Positions 18,011 to 26,545 are shown, numbered from the stretch's first letter. The stretch: 64,000 bases of DNA from Achromobacter sp. MYb9 (GCF_002975275.1 NZ_PCOQ01000007.1:124001-188000), one strand, 5' to 3'. Translations and numbers: made by a program. The notes: generated by a model from the letters alone, not told the origin.

Positions 18011-18230
18011 ATGGTCTCTCTCAATTACAAACATCTGCGCTATTTCTGGAGGGTCGCCAAGGCGGGCAGCATTGCCCGTGCGGCGCAGCAATTGCAGCGC
18101 ACGCTGCAGTATGCGGATCGCATCTTCACCCTAGGCGACGAATTGCTGGACGATCTGCGCAACCGGCCCGCGCACCCCGCCATCATCGCGCTCAACAAGG
18201 CCGCGCAGGAGGATATCTCCGGGCAGGGCG
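18011..18230 (+). pseudogene. Remnant of an NhaR-like LysR regulator with internal deletions
   Basis: The first 29 codons match the start of NhaR-type LysR regulators (SLNYKHLRYFWRVAK, then GSIARAAQQL). The frame then jumps to a segment normally found some 40 residues later (YADRIFTLGDELLDDLR), and then to HPAIIALNKAAQED, which looks like the extreme C-terminus of such a protein. The recognition helix and whole effector domain are missing. The reading frame continues into the 3' end of the GntR gene on the other strand. It is too short to work as a regulator and is interpreted as a doubly deleted gene, probably once controlling the divergent terC-uspA unit. Confidence 0.65.
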
Positions 18231-18233
18231 ACG

Positions 18234-18923
18234 TTACTCCGCCAGCACGTACTCGGGGTAGCGCTTGCAGATCTCGGCGACCTGGCTGAGTGTTCCGGAC
18301 AGGTGCTCGCGCAGCACGTGCTGCGCGCGTTCCGGCGCTTGCGCCACGATGGCATCCAACAGGCGTTGGTGATCGTCCATGATGCGTTCGGCCTTGCCGG
18401 CTTCCGGCAGATGGAGGCGGCGCAGGCGATCCAGGTGGCCGCTGTAGCGTTGCTCCAGTTGCCACAGGCTGGTCACGCCCGCCGCGGCATGCATGTCGCG
18501 GTGAAAAGCCTGGTCGGCGTCGATGAACTGCTGGTATTCGCCATTGGCATGGCTGACGCGTTGCAGGTCGATGCTGGCTTGCAGGCGCTTGTGCAGCATC
18601 GGGTCGGGCCGTTGCGCCAGCTGGTGCACGATTTCCAGTTCCAGCGATTGGCGCAGGAAGTGGGCCTGCCGGGCGGCGGGGATGTCGATGCGGCTGACGA
18701 CGGTGGTGTGCTGCGGGTAGATCTCGACCAGCGCTTCTTCGGCCAGGCGCATCAGGGCGTCGCGGATGGGCGTCTGGCTCAGGCCGTAGGTTTCGGCCAG
18801 CGTGACGCGCGATAACGCGGTACCCGGGGCGAGCTCCAGCGATACGATCTGTTCGCGTAAGTGTTCAAAGACCTGGGGCGCCGCGTGGCGCGAACGGTCC
18901 AGTCTGAGCTTCTGGCTTTGCAT
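18234..18923 (-). CDS. GntR-family regulator, FCD (FadR) subgroup
   Basis: A 229-residue regulator with an N-terminal winged helix (LAETYGLSQTPIRDALMRL) and an all-helical FCD ligand-binding domain containing ADQAFHRDMHAA and the late His in LREHLSG, which usually bind a metal and a carboxylate effector. It is divergent from the IlvD-type dehydratase gene and a perfect palindrome lies between them, so it very likely represses that sugar-acid operon and itself. Confidence 0.92.
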   Translation of the reverse strand: MQSQKLRLDRSRHAAPQVFEHLREQIVSLELAPGTALSRVTLAETYGLSQTPIRDALMRLAEEALVEIYPQHTTVVSRIDIPAARQAHFLRQSLELEIVHQLAQRPDPMLHKRLQASIDLQRVSHANGEYQQFIDADQAFHRDMHAAAGVTSLWQLEQRYSGHLDRLRRLHLPEAGKAERIMDDHQRLLDAIVAQAPERAQHVLREHLSGTLSQVAEICKRYPEYVLAE

Positions 18924-18988
18924 CCGAAGGCGTGTCGGGAGTACGGTGGTCGAAGCCCGCAGTGTAGCGGGTTTTTACCTAGCTGACG

Positions 18989-19004
18989 CACTAATGTATT
19001 AGTG
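18989..19004. promoter_or_regulatory. GntR operator candidate CACTAAT-GT-ATTAGTG
   Basis: A perfect inverted repeat with 7-base arms and a 2-base centre lies in the 125-base divergent region between the FCD-GntR gene and the dehydratase gene. Its size and compact spacing fit FadR/FCD regulators. Confidence 0.65.
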
Positions 19005-19048
19005 TTTAAATGATCCCATCCCTACCACGCTTCACTCCCTATTCCCCT

Positions 19049-20779
19049 ATGAAACGTACCTACGAAAGTCTGCGCAGCGCCGCCTGGATGGCCAAGGATG
19101 ACCTGCGTTCGTTCGGCCACCGTTCCCGCATGATGCAAATGGGCTATGGCCCCGACGACTGGGTCGGCCGTCCCATCATCGCCATCATCAACACGTGGTC
19201 GGACCTGAATCCCTGTCACAGCCATTTCAAGCAACGCGTCGAAGACGTGAAGCGCGGCGTGTTCCAGGCGGGCGGTTTTCCGGTGGAGTTGCCGGCCATT
19301 TCGGTGTCGGAATCGTTCGTCAAGCCGACGACCATGCTGTATCGCAACTTCCTGGCGATGGAAACGGAAGAGCTGCTGCGCAGTCATCCGGTCGACGGCG
19401 CCGTGTTGATGGGCGGTTGCGACAAGACGACGCCGGGTTTGCTCATGGGCGCCATCAGCGCCGGGTTGCCGTGCGTGTACGTGCCCGCGGGCCCGATGCT
19501 GCGCGGCAACTGGAAGGGCAAGATCCTGGGATCGGGCTCGGATGCCTGGAAGCTGTGGGACGAGCGCCGCGCGGGCAAGATCACGCAAGAACAATGGACC
19601 GAAGTGGAGGGCGGTATCGCCCGTAGCTACGGCACCTGCATGACGATGGGCACGGCCAGCACCATGACGGCCATCGCGGAAGCCATTGGCATGACGCTGC
19701 CGGGCGCATCCTCGATTCCGGCGGCGGACGTCAACCACATGCGCATGTCCGCCGAGTGCGGCCGCCGCGTGGTGGAGATGGTCTGGGAAGACCTTAGCCC
19801 CAAGCGCATCCTGAGCCTGGCGTCGTTCAAGAATGCCATCAACGTCGCCATGGCGATGGGCTGTTCCACCAATGCCATCGTGCACCTGGTCGCGATGTCG
19901 CGCCGTGCCGGCCATGCGGTTGGCCTGGACGACTTCGACGCCGCCAGCCGCAAGGTGCCGGTCATTGCCAACATCCGGCCCAGCGGCGACACCTACCTGA
20001 TGGAAGACTTCTATTACGCGGGCGGCCTGCCCGCGCTGATGTCGCGCTTGCAAGATCATCTGGATCCCACGGCGATGACCGTCACGGGCAAGACGCTGGG
20101 CGAGAACATTGCGGGCGCCGAGGTCTATAACGACGACGTGATCCGCAAACTGGACACCGCCATCTACGACGAAGGCGCGCTGGCCGTGCTGCGCGGCAAT
20201 ATCGCGCCGGACGGCTGCGTGATCAAGCCCAGCGCGTGCGCACCGCAGTTCCTGCAACATACCGGCCCGGCGCTGGTGTTCGACGACTACCCCAGCATGA
20301 AGGCCGCGGTCGACGACGAGGACCTGGACGTCACGCCCGAACACATCATGATCTTGCGCAACGCTGGCCCGCAAGGCGGCCCCGGCATGCCGGAATGGGG
20401 CATGCTGCCCATTCCGACCAAGCTGGTGAAGCAAGGCGTGCGCGACATGCTGCGCCTGTCGGATGCCCGCATGAGCGGCACCAGCTATGGCGCCTGCATT
20501 CTGCACGCGGCGCCCGAAGCCTATATCGGCGGTCCGTTGGCGCTGGTCAAGACGGGCGACATGATCACGGTGGACGTGCCGGCCCGCAGCATCCACCTGA
20601 ACATCAGCGACGAGGAGCTTGCCGCGCGTCGCGCCGCCTGGACGCCGCCGCCCAAGCGCTACGAGCGCGGCTACGGCTGGATGTATTCCCAACACATCCT
20701 GCAAGCCAATGACGGCTGCGATTTCGATTTCCTGGAAACCGGATTCGGCGCGCCCGTGCCCGAACCCGAAATCTTCTAA
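19049..20779 (+). CDS. IlvD/Edd-family dehydratase, probable L-arabinonate (sugar-acid) dehydratase
   Basis: A 576-residue Fe-S dehydratase that removes water from a sugar acid to give a 2-keto-3-deoxy acid. Three cysteines sit where the cluster ligands of the arabinonate-dehydratase branch are expected: NPCHSH (56), GGCDKTTPG (124) and GTCMTMGTAST (197). The N-terminus (RSAAWMAKDDLRSFGHRSRM) and length match that branch rather than IlvD or Edd. ATG 19049 gives the family-like start; ATG 19010 would add 13 residues and neither has a clear ribosome site. It is divergent from a GntR repressor and followed by an RraA-like gene and a Bug receptor. Other pentonates or hexonates are possible substrates. 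Confidence 0.85.
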   Translation: MKRTYESLRSAAWMAKDDLRSFGHRSRMMQMGYGPDDWVGRPIIAIINTWSDLNPCHSHFKQRVEDVKRGVFQAGGFPVELPAISVSESFVKPTTMLYRNFLAMETEELLRSHPVDGAVLMGGCDKTTPGLLMGAISAGLPCVYVPAGPMLRGNWKGKILGSGSDAWKLWDERRAGKITQEQWTEVEGGIARSYGTCMTMGTASTMTAIAEAIGMTLPGASSIPAADVNHMRMSAECGRRVVEMVWEDLSPKRILSLASFKNAINVAMAMGCSTNAIVHLVAMSRRAGHAVGLDDFDAASRKVPVIANIRPSGDTYLMEDFYYAGGLPALMSRLQDHLDPTAMTVTGKTLGENIAGAEVYNDDVIRKLDTAIYDEGALAVLRGNIAPDGCVIKPSACAPQFLQHTGPALVFDDYPSMKAAVDDEDLDVTPEHIMILRNAGPQGGPGMPEWGMLPIPTKLVKQGVRDMLRLSDARMSGTSYGACILHAAPEAYIGGPLALVKTGDMITVDVPARSIHLNISDEELAARRAAWTPPPKRYERGYGWMYSQHILQANDGCDFDFLETGFGAPVPEPEIF

Positions 20780-20782
20780 ATG

Positions 20783-20820
20783 CCGGGCGGGCGCGGCCCG
20801 CCTGGCGCTTGCCTTTTTTT
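20783..20820 (+). terminator. Strong hairpin plus T-tract after the dehydratase gene
   Basis: Arms of 10 bases with one G-T pair (20783-20792 and 20796-20805, loop GCG) are followed eight bases later by seven T residues. It lies between the dehydratase and the RraA-like gene, so it may only partly terminate and lower expression of the downstream genes. Confidence 0.55.
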
Positions 20821-20846
20821 ATCGAGTATCGACCCCCGGAGTCATC

Positions 20847-21566
20847 GTGTCCCAAATGAATCCCGAAACCCGCGCCCGCCTGGCCGGCATCAGCACGGCC
20901 ACGCTTTGCACGGCCCTGTTCAAGCGCGGCCTGCGCAATCAGTTCATCCAGGATGTGCGCCCGCTGAACGCCAATCTGCCCAATATGGTCGGGCCGGCGT
21001 TCACGCTGCGCTATATCCCCGCCCGTGAAGACCTGAACACCATCAAGGTGTTCGAAGACCGTTCGCACCCGCAGCGCGTCGCGGTCGAGACCTGCCCGGA
21101 AGGCGCGGTGCTGGTCATGGACAGCCGCAAGGACGCGCGCGCCGCGTCGGCGGGTTCCATCCTTGTCACGCGGCTGATGAAGCGCGGCGTGGCTGGCGTC
21201 GTCACCGATGGCGGCTTTCGCGATTCGCCCGAAATCGCCGAACTGGGCTTTGCCGCGTATCACCAGCGGCCGTCGGCGCCGACCAACCTGACGCTGCATC
21301 AGGCGCTGGACATCAATGCGCCCATCGGTTGCGGCGACGTGGCCGTGTGGCCGGGCGACATCGTGGTGGGCGACCGCGAGGGCGTCGTGGTGATTCCCGC
21401 GCATCTGGCCGACGAGATCTCGGTCGAGGCCGTGGAAATGACCGCCTTCGAAGACTTCGTGACCAGCCAGGTGCAGCAGGGCGCGTCCATCCTGGGCCTG
21501 TATCCGCCCACCGATCCGGGCACCAAAGACAAATTCGCCGCCTGGCGCAAAGAACAGGGCCGTTGA
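20847..21566 (+). CDS. RraA-family protein, putative 2-keto acid aldolase
   Basis: A 239-residue member of the RraA/HMG-aldolase fold. The metal-binding signature appears as VVTDGGFRD (Asp about 121, Arg-Asp 125-126), the pattern that supports pyruvate-type aldolase activity in catabolic members. GTG 20847 is chosen because GGAG lies five bases upstream; ATG 20856 is the alternative. Its place between a sugar-acid dehydratase and a Bug receptor argues for a metabolic role, cleaving the 2-keto-3-deoxy acid, rather than RNase E inhibition. This is inference. Confidence 0.75.
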   Translation: MSQMNPETRARLAGISTATLCTALFKRGLRNQFIQDVRPLNANLPNMVGPAFTLRYIPAREDLNTIKVFEDRSHPQRVAVETCPEGAVLVMDSRKDARAASAGSILVTRLMKRGVAGVVTDGGFRDSPEIAELGFAAYHQRPSAPTNLTLHQALDINAPIGCGDVAVWPGDIVVGDREGVVVIPAHLADEISVEAVEMTAFEDFVTSQVQQGASILGLYPPTDPGTKDKFAAWRKEQGR

Positions 21567-21625
21567 GCCTTGCCGCCGGCCGTCCGGCCGGCGACCCATA
21601 CCCATAAAACAAGGCAGGAGACAAC

Positions 21626-22615
21626 ATGAACCCACAACGACGCAGTGCGTTGGGTGCGCTGCTGGCCGGCGCCGCCCTTGGCCTCGCGGCCATGCCGGCC
21701 AGCGCGGCCGATTGGCCCGCCCAAAAGCCGATTTCCTACGTGGTGCCGTTCACCGTCGGCGGTTCGACCGACGTGGTGGGCCGGGTGCTGGCCCAGAAGC
21801 TGGGCGACCGCCTGCACCAGAACGTCATCGTCGAGAACAAGCCCGGCGCGGCCGGCGGCATCGGCGCGACCTATGTCGCCAAGGCGCCGCCCGACGGCTA
21901 CACGCTGTTCGGCGGCACCATCAGCACCCACGCCATCAACGCCAGCCTGTACAAGAACCTGAAGTACGACCCCGTGAAGGACTTCGAGCCGGTGTCGCTG
22001 ATCGCCTACCTGCCCAACGTGCTGCTGGTGGATCCCAACCTGGGCGTGAATTCGGTGGCCGACCTGATCGCGTTGCTCAAGCGCGATCCGAACAAGCGCA
22101 CGTTCGCATCGTCGGGCGCGGGCACGTCGACGCACCTGGCGGGCGAACTGTTTTCAAGCATGATCGGCGTGCCGCTGACGCACGTGCCGTACAAGGGCAC
22201 GCCGCCCGCGATGGTGGACGTGTCGTCCGGCGCCGTGACCTTCATGTTCGATCAGATGACGGCGGCCTTGCCGCTGTTGCAGACGGGCAAGCTGAAGCTG
22301 CTGGCCGTCACCACGAAGGACCGCATCTCGCTGGCGCCCAACGTGCCGACCATGCAGGAAGCCGGCGTGGCCGGGTTCCAGATGGCTTCGTGGCAGGCCG
22401 TCTATGCGCCCAAGGGCACGCCCAAGCCAATCCTGGACAAGCTGGCCCAGGAGATCGCGATCATCCTGAAAGAGCCCGACGTCCAGGAAAAGCTGGGCAA
22501 GACCATGGGTATGGAACTGGTGGGCAGCACGCCCGACGAACTGCGCGCGCTGATGGCCACCGAGATCCCCCGTTGGGCCGAAGTGGTGAAGCGGTCCGGC
22601 GCAACGGTGGAGTAA
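21626..22615 (+). CDS. Bug-family periplasmic receptor (TctC type)
   Basis: A 329-residue secreted binding protein. After the signal peptide (cleavage near ASA, residue 26) come the Bug hallmarks ISYVVPFTVGGSTDVVGR, VENKPGAAGG, the APPDGYT loop and THVPYKG. Such proteins bind carboxylates or other small acids in the periplasm and feed tripartite tricarboxylate transporters or sensing systems. No TctA/TctB genes are nearby. GCAGGAGA precedes the ATG. Position suggests the sugar acid degraded by the dehydratase as ligand. Confidence 0.9.
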   Translation: MNPQRRSALGALLAGAALGLAAMPASAADWPAQKPISYVVPFTVGGSTDVVGRVLAQKLGDRLHQNVIVENKPGAAGGIGATYVAKAPPDGYTLFGGTISTHAINASLYKNLKYDPVKDFEPVSLIAYLPNVLLVDPNLGVNSVADLIALLKRDPNKRTFASSGAGTSTHLAGELFSSMIGVPLTHVPYKGTPPAMVDVSSGAVTFMFDQMTAALPLLQTGKLKLLAVTTKDRISLAPNVPTMQEAGVAGFQMASWQAVYAPKGTPKPILDKLAQEIAIILKEPDVQEKLGKTMGMELVGSTPDELRALMATEIPRWAEVVKRSGATVE

Positions 22616-22631
22616 CGCGCGGGCGCCCCGG

Positions 22632-22655
22632 CTGAACCTACGGTTTGAGGTTCAG
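22632..22655. other. Hairpin between convergent Bug genes
   Basis: Perfect 8-base arms CTGAACCT and AGGTTCAG enclose an 8-base loop. It covers the stop region of the minus-strand Bug gene and lies 17 bases after the plus-strand one. There is no T-tract, so termination is uncertain. Confidence 0.4.
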
Positions 22656-23594
22656 CTTGGGCACCAGCGTGTTGAAGGCCTGTTCCTGGCGGGCTACGTC
22701 AGCCGCGAACTGCGGTTGGTCGGCATAGGACGGCGTCAGGTTCTGCTTGCGCATGAGGCTCTGGAATTCCTTGGATTGCGCGACGTGGCTGGCGGCGGCA
22801 CGCCATTTCGCCACGGCATCCGCAGGGGCGGACTTGGGCAGGCCGATGCCGCGCCACACGCTGAATTGCAGGTCGGCGCCAAGCTCCTTCATGGTGGGCA
22901 CCGCAGGCAGGTTTTCCAGCCGTTGGGGCGCCATCACGGCAAGCGTGCGCAGCTTGCCGGTTTCGACGTGCTGCTGCAGTTCGGCATAGGCGACCGTCGT
23001 GGCTTGCACGTCGCCCGCCAGCAGGCCCATGATGGCCGGCGCCGACCCTTGATAGGGCACGTGCACGAACTTCACGCCAGTTTGCTCGCCCAGCGCCGCG
23101 GCCGCCATGTGCGGCACGGTGCCGATGCCCGCGTTGGACACCGCTACCCGCTCCGGGTTCTTCTTGGCATATTCCAGAAACTCCTGCACGGTTTTCCATG
23201 GCGCATCGGCACGCACCGTCACCGAAGACGGATCGTCCGTGAAGCGCGCGATGGGCAGGAAGTCGTTCACCGTTGTCTTGCCGATGCCCATCAGCGGCAC
23301 GACCAGCATTTCCGGCGTCATCAGGACAAGCTTGTAGCCGTCGGGCTGGGCGTTGGCCACATACGACCAACCGATGGAACCGCTTGCGCCGGGCTTGTTG
23401 ATTACGACGGTGGGCTGCGCCAGCAGCGGCGGGCGCACGGCTTCGGCGATGGCGCGGGCGGTGTTGTCGCTGCCGCCGCCAGGCTGGTAGGCGACTACCA
23501 GTTCCATGGAGCGGGCGGGATAGTCCGCGGCATGCGCGGCGGACTGGGCAATCAGGGCGCTGACAATCAGCGCGGGCAGGCGGATGAGTCGCAT
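22638..23594 (-). CDS. Bug-family periplasmic receptor (TctC type)
   Basis: A 318-residue protein with a signal peptide ending near AHA (about 22), then MELVVAYQPGGGSDNTAR, VINKPGASGS and HVPYQGSAPAI, the Bug-family ligand-loop motifs. The start at 23594 is set by the signal peptide; the frame runs further upstream inside the DapA-like gene. It follows the DapA-like gene on the same strand by 23 bases, so the two probably form an operon repressed by the divergent GntR protein. Ligand is probably the same acid that the enzyme handles. Confidence 0.88.
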   Translation of the reverse strand: MRLIRLPALIVSALIAQSAAHAADYPARSMELVVAYQPGGGSDNTARAIAEAVRPPLLAQPTVVINKPGASGSIGWSYVANAQPDGYKLVLMTPEMLVVPLMGIGKTTVNDFLPIARFTDDPSSVTVRADAPWKTVQEFLEYAKKNPERVAVSNAGIGTVPHMAAAALGEQTGVKFVHVPYQGSAPAIMGLLAGDVQATTVAYAELQQHVETGKLRTLAVMAPQRLENLPAVPTMKELGADLQFSVWRGIGLPKSAPADAVAKWRAAASHVAQSKEFQSLMRKQNLTPSYADQPQFAADVARQEQAFNTLVPKLNLKP

Positions 23595-23617
23595 GATGGC
23601 GGTTCCGGAATCAGGGA

Positions 23618-24520
23618 TCAGTAGCCCAGGGCGGACAGGTCCGCGAGCGTCTGTTTGGTGATGGCGATGGTGCGTTCGCGTTCCGCGCCGGCAAGGTCCA
23701 GGCGCGGCGGCTTGACGGTTTCGGCGCTGCCGGTGATCAGGTGCTCGGCCAGCTTGATGTGCTGCACCAGCTTGACCACGGTGTCCAGGTGGAACAGCGA
23801 CGTCAATGCCGCGTACAGTTTGCGGGCGCGCACGAAATCGCCCTCTGCGGCCAGCCGCAGCAAGTCGACCGATGCCTTCGGAACGGCGTTGGCCATGCCC
23901 GATACCCAGGCGGTCACGCCCAGGGCGGCGCTTTCCAGGATCAGGTCGTCCACGCCGCACACGACGGCCAGGCGGTCACCGAAACGGGTGATCAGGTCGG
24001 TCACGCGGGTGGTGTCGTAAGACTCTTCCTTGATGGCCACGATGGTCGGTTCTTCCAGCAATTCGGCCACCAGGTCTGGCGTCAGGTCGACGCCGTAGCC
24101 GCGCGGGTTGTTGTAAAGCAGGATGGGCAGGGGGCTGGCCTGCGCCACCGTCCGATAGAAAGCCACCGTTTCCCGATTGTCCGACTTGTAGGTCAGCCCG
24201 GGAAACACCATCAGGCCATTCACGCCGATCTTGGCCGCTTCCTGTGCGAACGCGGCGGCGCGGGCGGTACCGGTTTCAGCCACGCCGGAGATCACCGGCA
24301 CCCGCCCGCGCACGGTTTCCACGGCCGTGCGCAGGACGGTCAGCTTCTCGTCGGGCGACAGTTGGGCGTTTTCGCCCACCATGCCCATCATCACGACGCC
24401 ACCCACGCCGTTGACGATCAGCCGTTCCAGGCCCTGGCGCAAGGCGTCCAGATCCAGCGAGAAATCCGGGTTCAGTTTGGTGGTCACGGCGGGGAAAACG
24501 CCTTGCCATTGAATGCTCAT
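23618..24520 (-). CDS. DapA-family aldolase/dehydratase (2-keto-3-deoxy acid type)
   Basis: A 300-residue class I aldolase-superfamily enzyme. The Schiff-base Lys is in IVAIKEES (164) and the catalytic Tyr in LLYNNPRGYG (136). The GxxGE motif appears as GMVGENAQL, differing from true DapA, which uses GTTGE, so lysine biosynthesis is unlikely. Family members cleave or dehydrate 2-keto-3-deoxy sugar acids. CAGGAG precedes ATG 24520. Together with the nearby sugar-acid dehydratase this could act on a pentonate-derived keto acid; the gene pair with a Bug receptor under a GntR repressor supports a catabolic role. Confidence 0.85.
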   Translation of the reverse strand: MSIQWQGVFPAVTTKLNPDFSLDLDALRQGLERLIVNGVGGVVMMGMVGENAQLSPDEKLTVLRTAVETVRGRVPVISGVAETGTARAAAFAQEAAKIGVNGLMVFPGLTYKSDNRETVAFYRTVAQASPLPILLYNNPRGYGVDLTPDLVAELLEEPTIVAIKEESYDTTRVTDLITRFGDRLAVVCGVDDLILESAALGVTAWVSGMANAVPKASVDLLRLAAEGDFVRARKLYAALTSLFHLDTVVKLVQHIKLAEHLITGSAETVKPPRLDLAGAERERTIAITKQTLADLSALGY

Positions 24521-24581
24521 GCTGCGGCTCCTGGTGCGTGCCCGCCTGCATCATCAACAGGCGGATATTGGTTATTGGATA

Positions 24582-24591
24582 TTGGATCCAA
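24582..24591. promoter_or_regulatory. GntR operator candidate 1, TTGGATCCAA
   Basis: A perfect 10-base palindrome lies 62 bases upstream of the DapA-like gene. It is the same core as the site at 24667 and matches the kind of sequence bound by FCD-type GntR regulators such as VanR. Confidence 0.6.
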
Positions 24592-24666
24592 AAATAAGGG
24601 CTTTAAAAATCGAGGCGGCTGGCCTCGGGGTACTGCGTGTCACGGTGGCTGTTACCTACTGGATCA

Positions 24667-24675
24667 TGGATCCAA
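24667..24675. promoter_or_regulatory. GntR operator candidate 2, TGGATCCAA
   Basis: The TGGATCCA core, continued by ATATA, repeats site 1 with its centre 84 bases away, close to eight helical turns. Both sites face the same side of the DNA, which would permit looping by a GntR dimer pair. Confidence 0.55.
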
Positions 24676-24802
24676 TATACTTGCATTAAACGGGCATCGG
24701 GGTCCGGCTGTCTCTCGGGGTTTTCCTGGGCACGCCAGACCCGGCGCCGGCATCTCCATGCCGCCGGGTGTTTGCCGGGCGGCCTAACCAGGCAGGTCTC
24801 AC

Positions 24803-25528
24803 GTGTCCCAGAATTCGCCGCTTTCCGCTTCTCCGATCCGTCCCTCGACCGGAACCGCCGGCCGGCTTGTCCGCAAGACTGCCGTCGATCTGGTGGTGGA
24901 CGAACTGCGCGACCGCATCCTGTCGGGGGTGATCCCGCCGGGGTCCGCGCTGCGCCAGGAATTGTTCGCGGAAGAGCTGGGCGTGAGCCGGCTGCCGGTG
25001 CGCGAAGCCATCCGCCAGCTTAGCGCCGAAGGGTTGATCGACATGATCCCGCACCGGGGCGCCTACGTGTCGATGCTGTCGCGCACCGAGGTGCAGGAGT
25101 TCTTTGATATCCGCATGCGGCTGGAACCCTGGCTGTTCCGGCTTGCCGTGCAGCAGCATGACGACGGCGATCTGGACCGGGCCGAAGCGGTGGTGGCGCA
25201 GATGGACACGGCGGCGCCCGAGCAATGGGGGCGGTTGAATTGGCAGCTTCACGAGTTGCTGTACCGATCCGCGCAACGGCCGGCGGCGCTGGGCATGGTG
25301 CGCGCGCTGCACGAAAAATCCGAACGCTATTTCCGTTTTCAGATCGTCAACGCGCCGATCCGCCAGCAGGCCCATGACGAGCACAAGGAATTGATCGCGC
25401 TTAGCCGCCAGGGGCAGGCCGAGAAGGCAGAGGCTGCGTTGGAGCAGCACATCGGGCTGGCTGCCGAACAGATCCTGGCCATCGTCGACCACCTGCTGGA
25501 TGCCTCGGCAACCCTTTCGCCCGCCTGA
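24803..25528 (+). CDS. GntR-family regulator, FCD (FadR) subgroup
   Basis: A 241-residue regulator with a winged helix (FAEELGVSRLPVREAIRQLSAEG) and an FCD domain starting about residue 95. A polar N-terminal tail of about 25 residues precedes the HTH. GTG 24803 follows AGGCAGG and gives the reported start. It is divergent from the DapA-like/Bug unit with two matched palindromes between, so it is their probable repressor and is probably autoregulated. Confidence 0.9.
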   Translation: MSQNSPLSASPIRPSTGTAGRLVRKTAVDLVVDELRDRILSGVIPPGSALRQELFAEELGVSRLPVREAIRQLSAEGLIDMIPHRGAYVSMLSRTEVQEFFDIRMRLEPWLFRLAVQQHDDGDLDRAEAVVAQMDTAAPEQWGRLNWQLHELLYRSAQRPAALGMVRALHEKSERYFRFQIVNAPIRQQAHDEHKELIALSRQGQAEKAEAALEQHIGLAAEQILAIVDHLLDASATLSPA

Positions 25529-25531
25529 GAC

Positions 25532-25554
25532 TCGGGGCGGCAAGGCCGCCCCGA
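25532..25554. terminator. Bidirectional hairpin between convergent GntR and Bug genes
   Basis: Perfect 10-base arms (TCGGGGCGGC and its complement) with loop AAG fill the 30-base gap between two convergent genes. There is no clear T-tract, but position and stability suggest a shared transcription stop. Confidence 0.6.
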
Positions 25555-25558
25555 CGCA

Positions 25559-26545
25559 TCAGTTGATCTTGATGTTGCGTGCCTTGACCAGGGCCTTCCA
25601 CTGTTCGGTTTCTTTGGCCAGATGGTCGCGCAACGCGTCCGGGCTGCTTCCGATCGATTCGGCTCCGATCGAATCCAGGGTCGCCTTCACTTTCGGCTCG
25701 GCCAGCGCGGTGCGCATGGCTTCGTTCAGCTTGGCGACCACTTCCGGCGGGGTGCCGACGGGGGCGAAGGCCGCGAACCAGGGCATCAGCTCGTAGCCAG
25801 GCACGCCGGCTTCCTGCAGCGTCGGCACGTCGGGCAGGGCGGCGGAGCGCTTGGCGGTGGTGACCGCCAGCGCGCGCAGCTTGCCGGTGGCGATGTGCGG
25901 CTTGGCGGACGTGATGCTGTCGAACATGTAGTCGACCTGGCCGCCCAGCAGATCGGCCACGGCCGGGCCGCTGCCCTTATACGGCACATGCAGCATCTCG
26001 ACGCCGGTCATCGAGACGAAGAGTTCGCCCGCCAAATGGATCGACGTGCCCACGCCGGCCGAGGCGTAGGTGTAATGGTTGGGCTGGGCCTTCGCCTTGC
26101 CGATCACGTCCTGCACGCTGGTGGCGCCGGTGCGGGCGGGGTTGGTGACCAGCACATTGGGCACCACGGCCAAGAGCGAAATCGGCGCGAAGTCCTTGAT
26201 GGGGTCGTAGTTCAGATCGGCGTACAACGCGGGATTGACGGCCATGCCGTTGGCGACGATCAGGATCGTGTAGCCGTCGGGCTTGGACCGCGCAACCGTG
26301 GCCGCGCCGATGTTGCCGCCCGCGCCGGCGCGGTTCTCGACGATGAACGACGTGTTCAACTGCCTGCCCATGGATTCGCCCAGCGTGCGGGCGATGCTGT
26401 CCATCGCGCCGCCGGGCGGGAAGGGCACGACCCATTTGACCGGACGGTCGGGATAGCTGTCCGCCAGCGCGGCGGACGCGCCGCTCAGCATCGAGAACGC
26501 CAGGACGGCGCGGGCAAAGGGTTTGAGTACATGGCGCATGTGCAT
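25559..26545 (-). CDS. Bug-family periplasmic receptor (TctC type)
   Basis: A 328-residue secreted receptor with a signal peptide ending near ALA (about 28), then VKWVVPFPPGGAMDSIAR, VENRAGAGGN, SKPDGYT and HVPYKGSGPAVADLL, the Bug-family ligand contacts. GGAG lies before ATG 26545. It is divergent from a LysR regulator with an inverted repeat in the 245-base gap, so that regulator is its likely controller. No transporter membrane subunits are adjacent, which is usual for this expanded family in Alcaligenaceae. Confidence 0.9.
   Translation of the reverse strand: MHMRHVLKPFARAVLAFSMLSGASAALADSYPDRPVKWVVPFPPGGAMDSIARTLGESMGRQLNTSFIVENRAGAGGNIGAATVARSKPDGYTILIVANGMAVNPALYADLNYDPIKDFAPISLLAVVPNVLVTNPARTGATSVQDVIGKAKAQPNHYTYASAGVGTSIHLAGELFVSMTGVEMLHVPYKGSGPAVADLLGGQVDYMFDSITSAKPHIATGKLRALAVTTAKRSAALPDVPTLQEAGVPGYELMPWFAAFAPVGTPPEVVAKLNEAMRTALAEPKVKATLDSIGAESIGSSPDALRDHLAKETEQWKALVKARNIKIN

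Noticed and set aside
19022..20704. 560-codon minus-strand frame opposite the dehydratase
   Set aside because: The plus strand encodes a full enzyme with Fe-S cysteines; the minus frame has only His/Arg/Gln-rich low-logic sequence.
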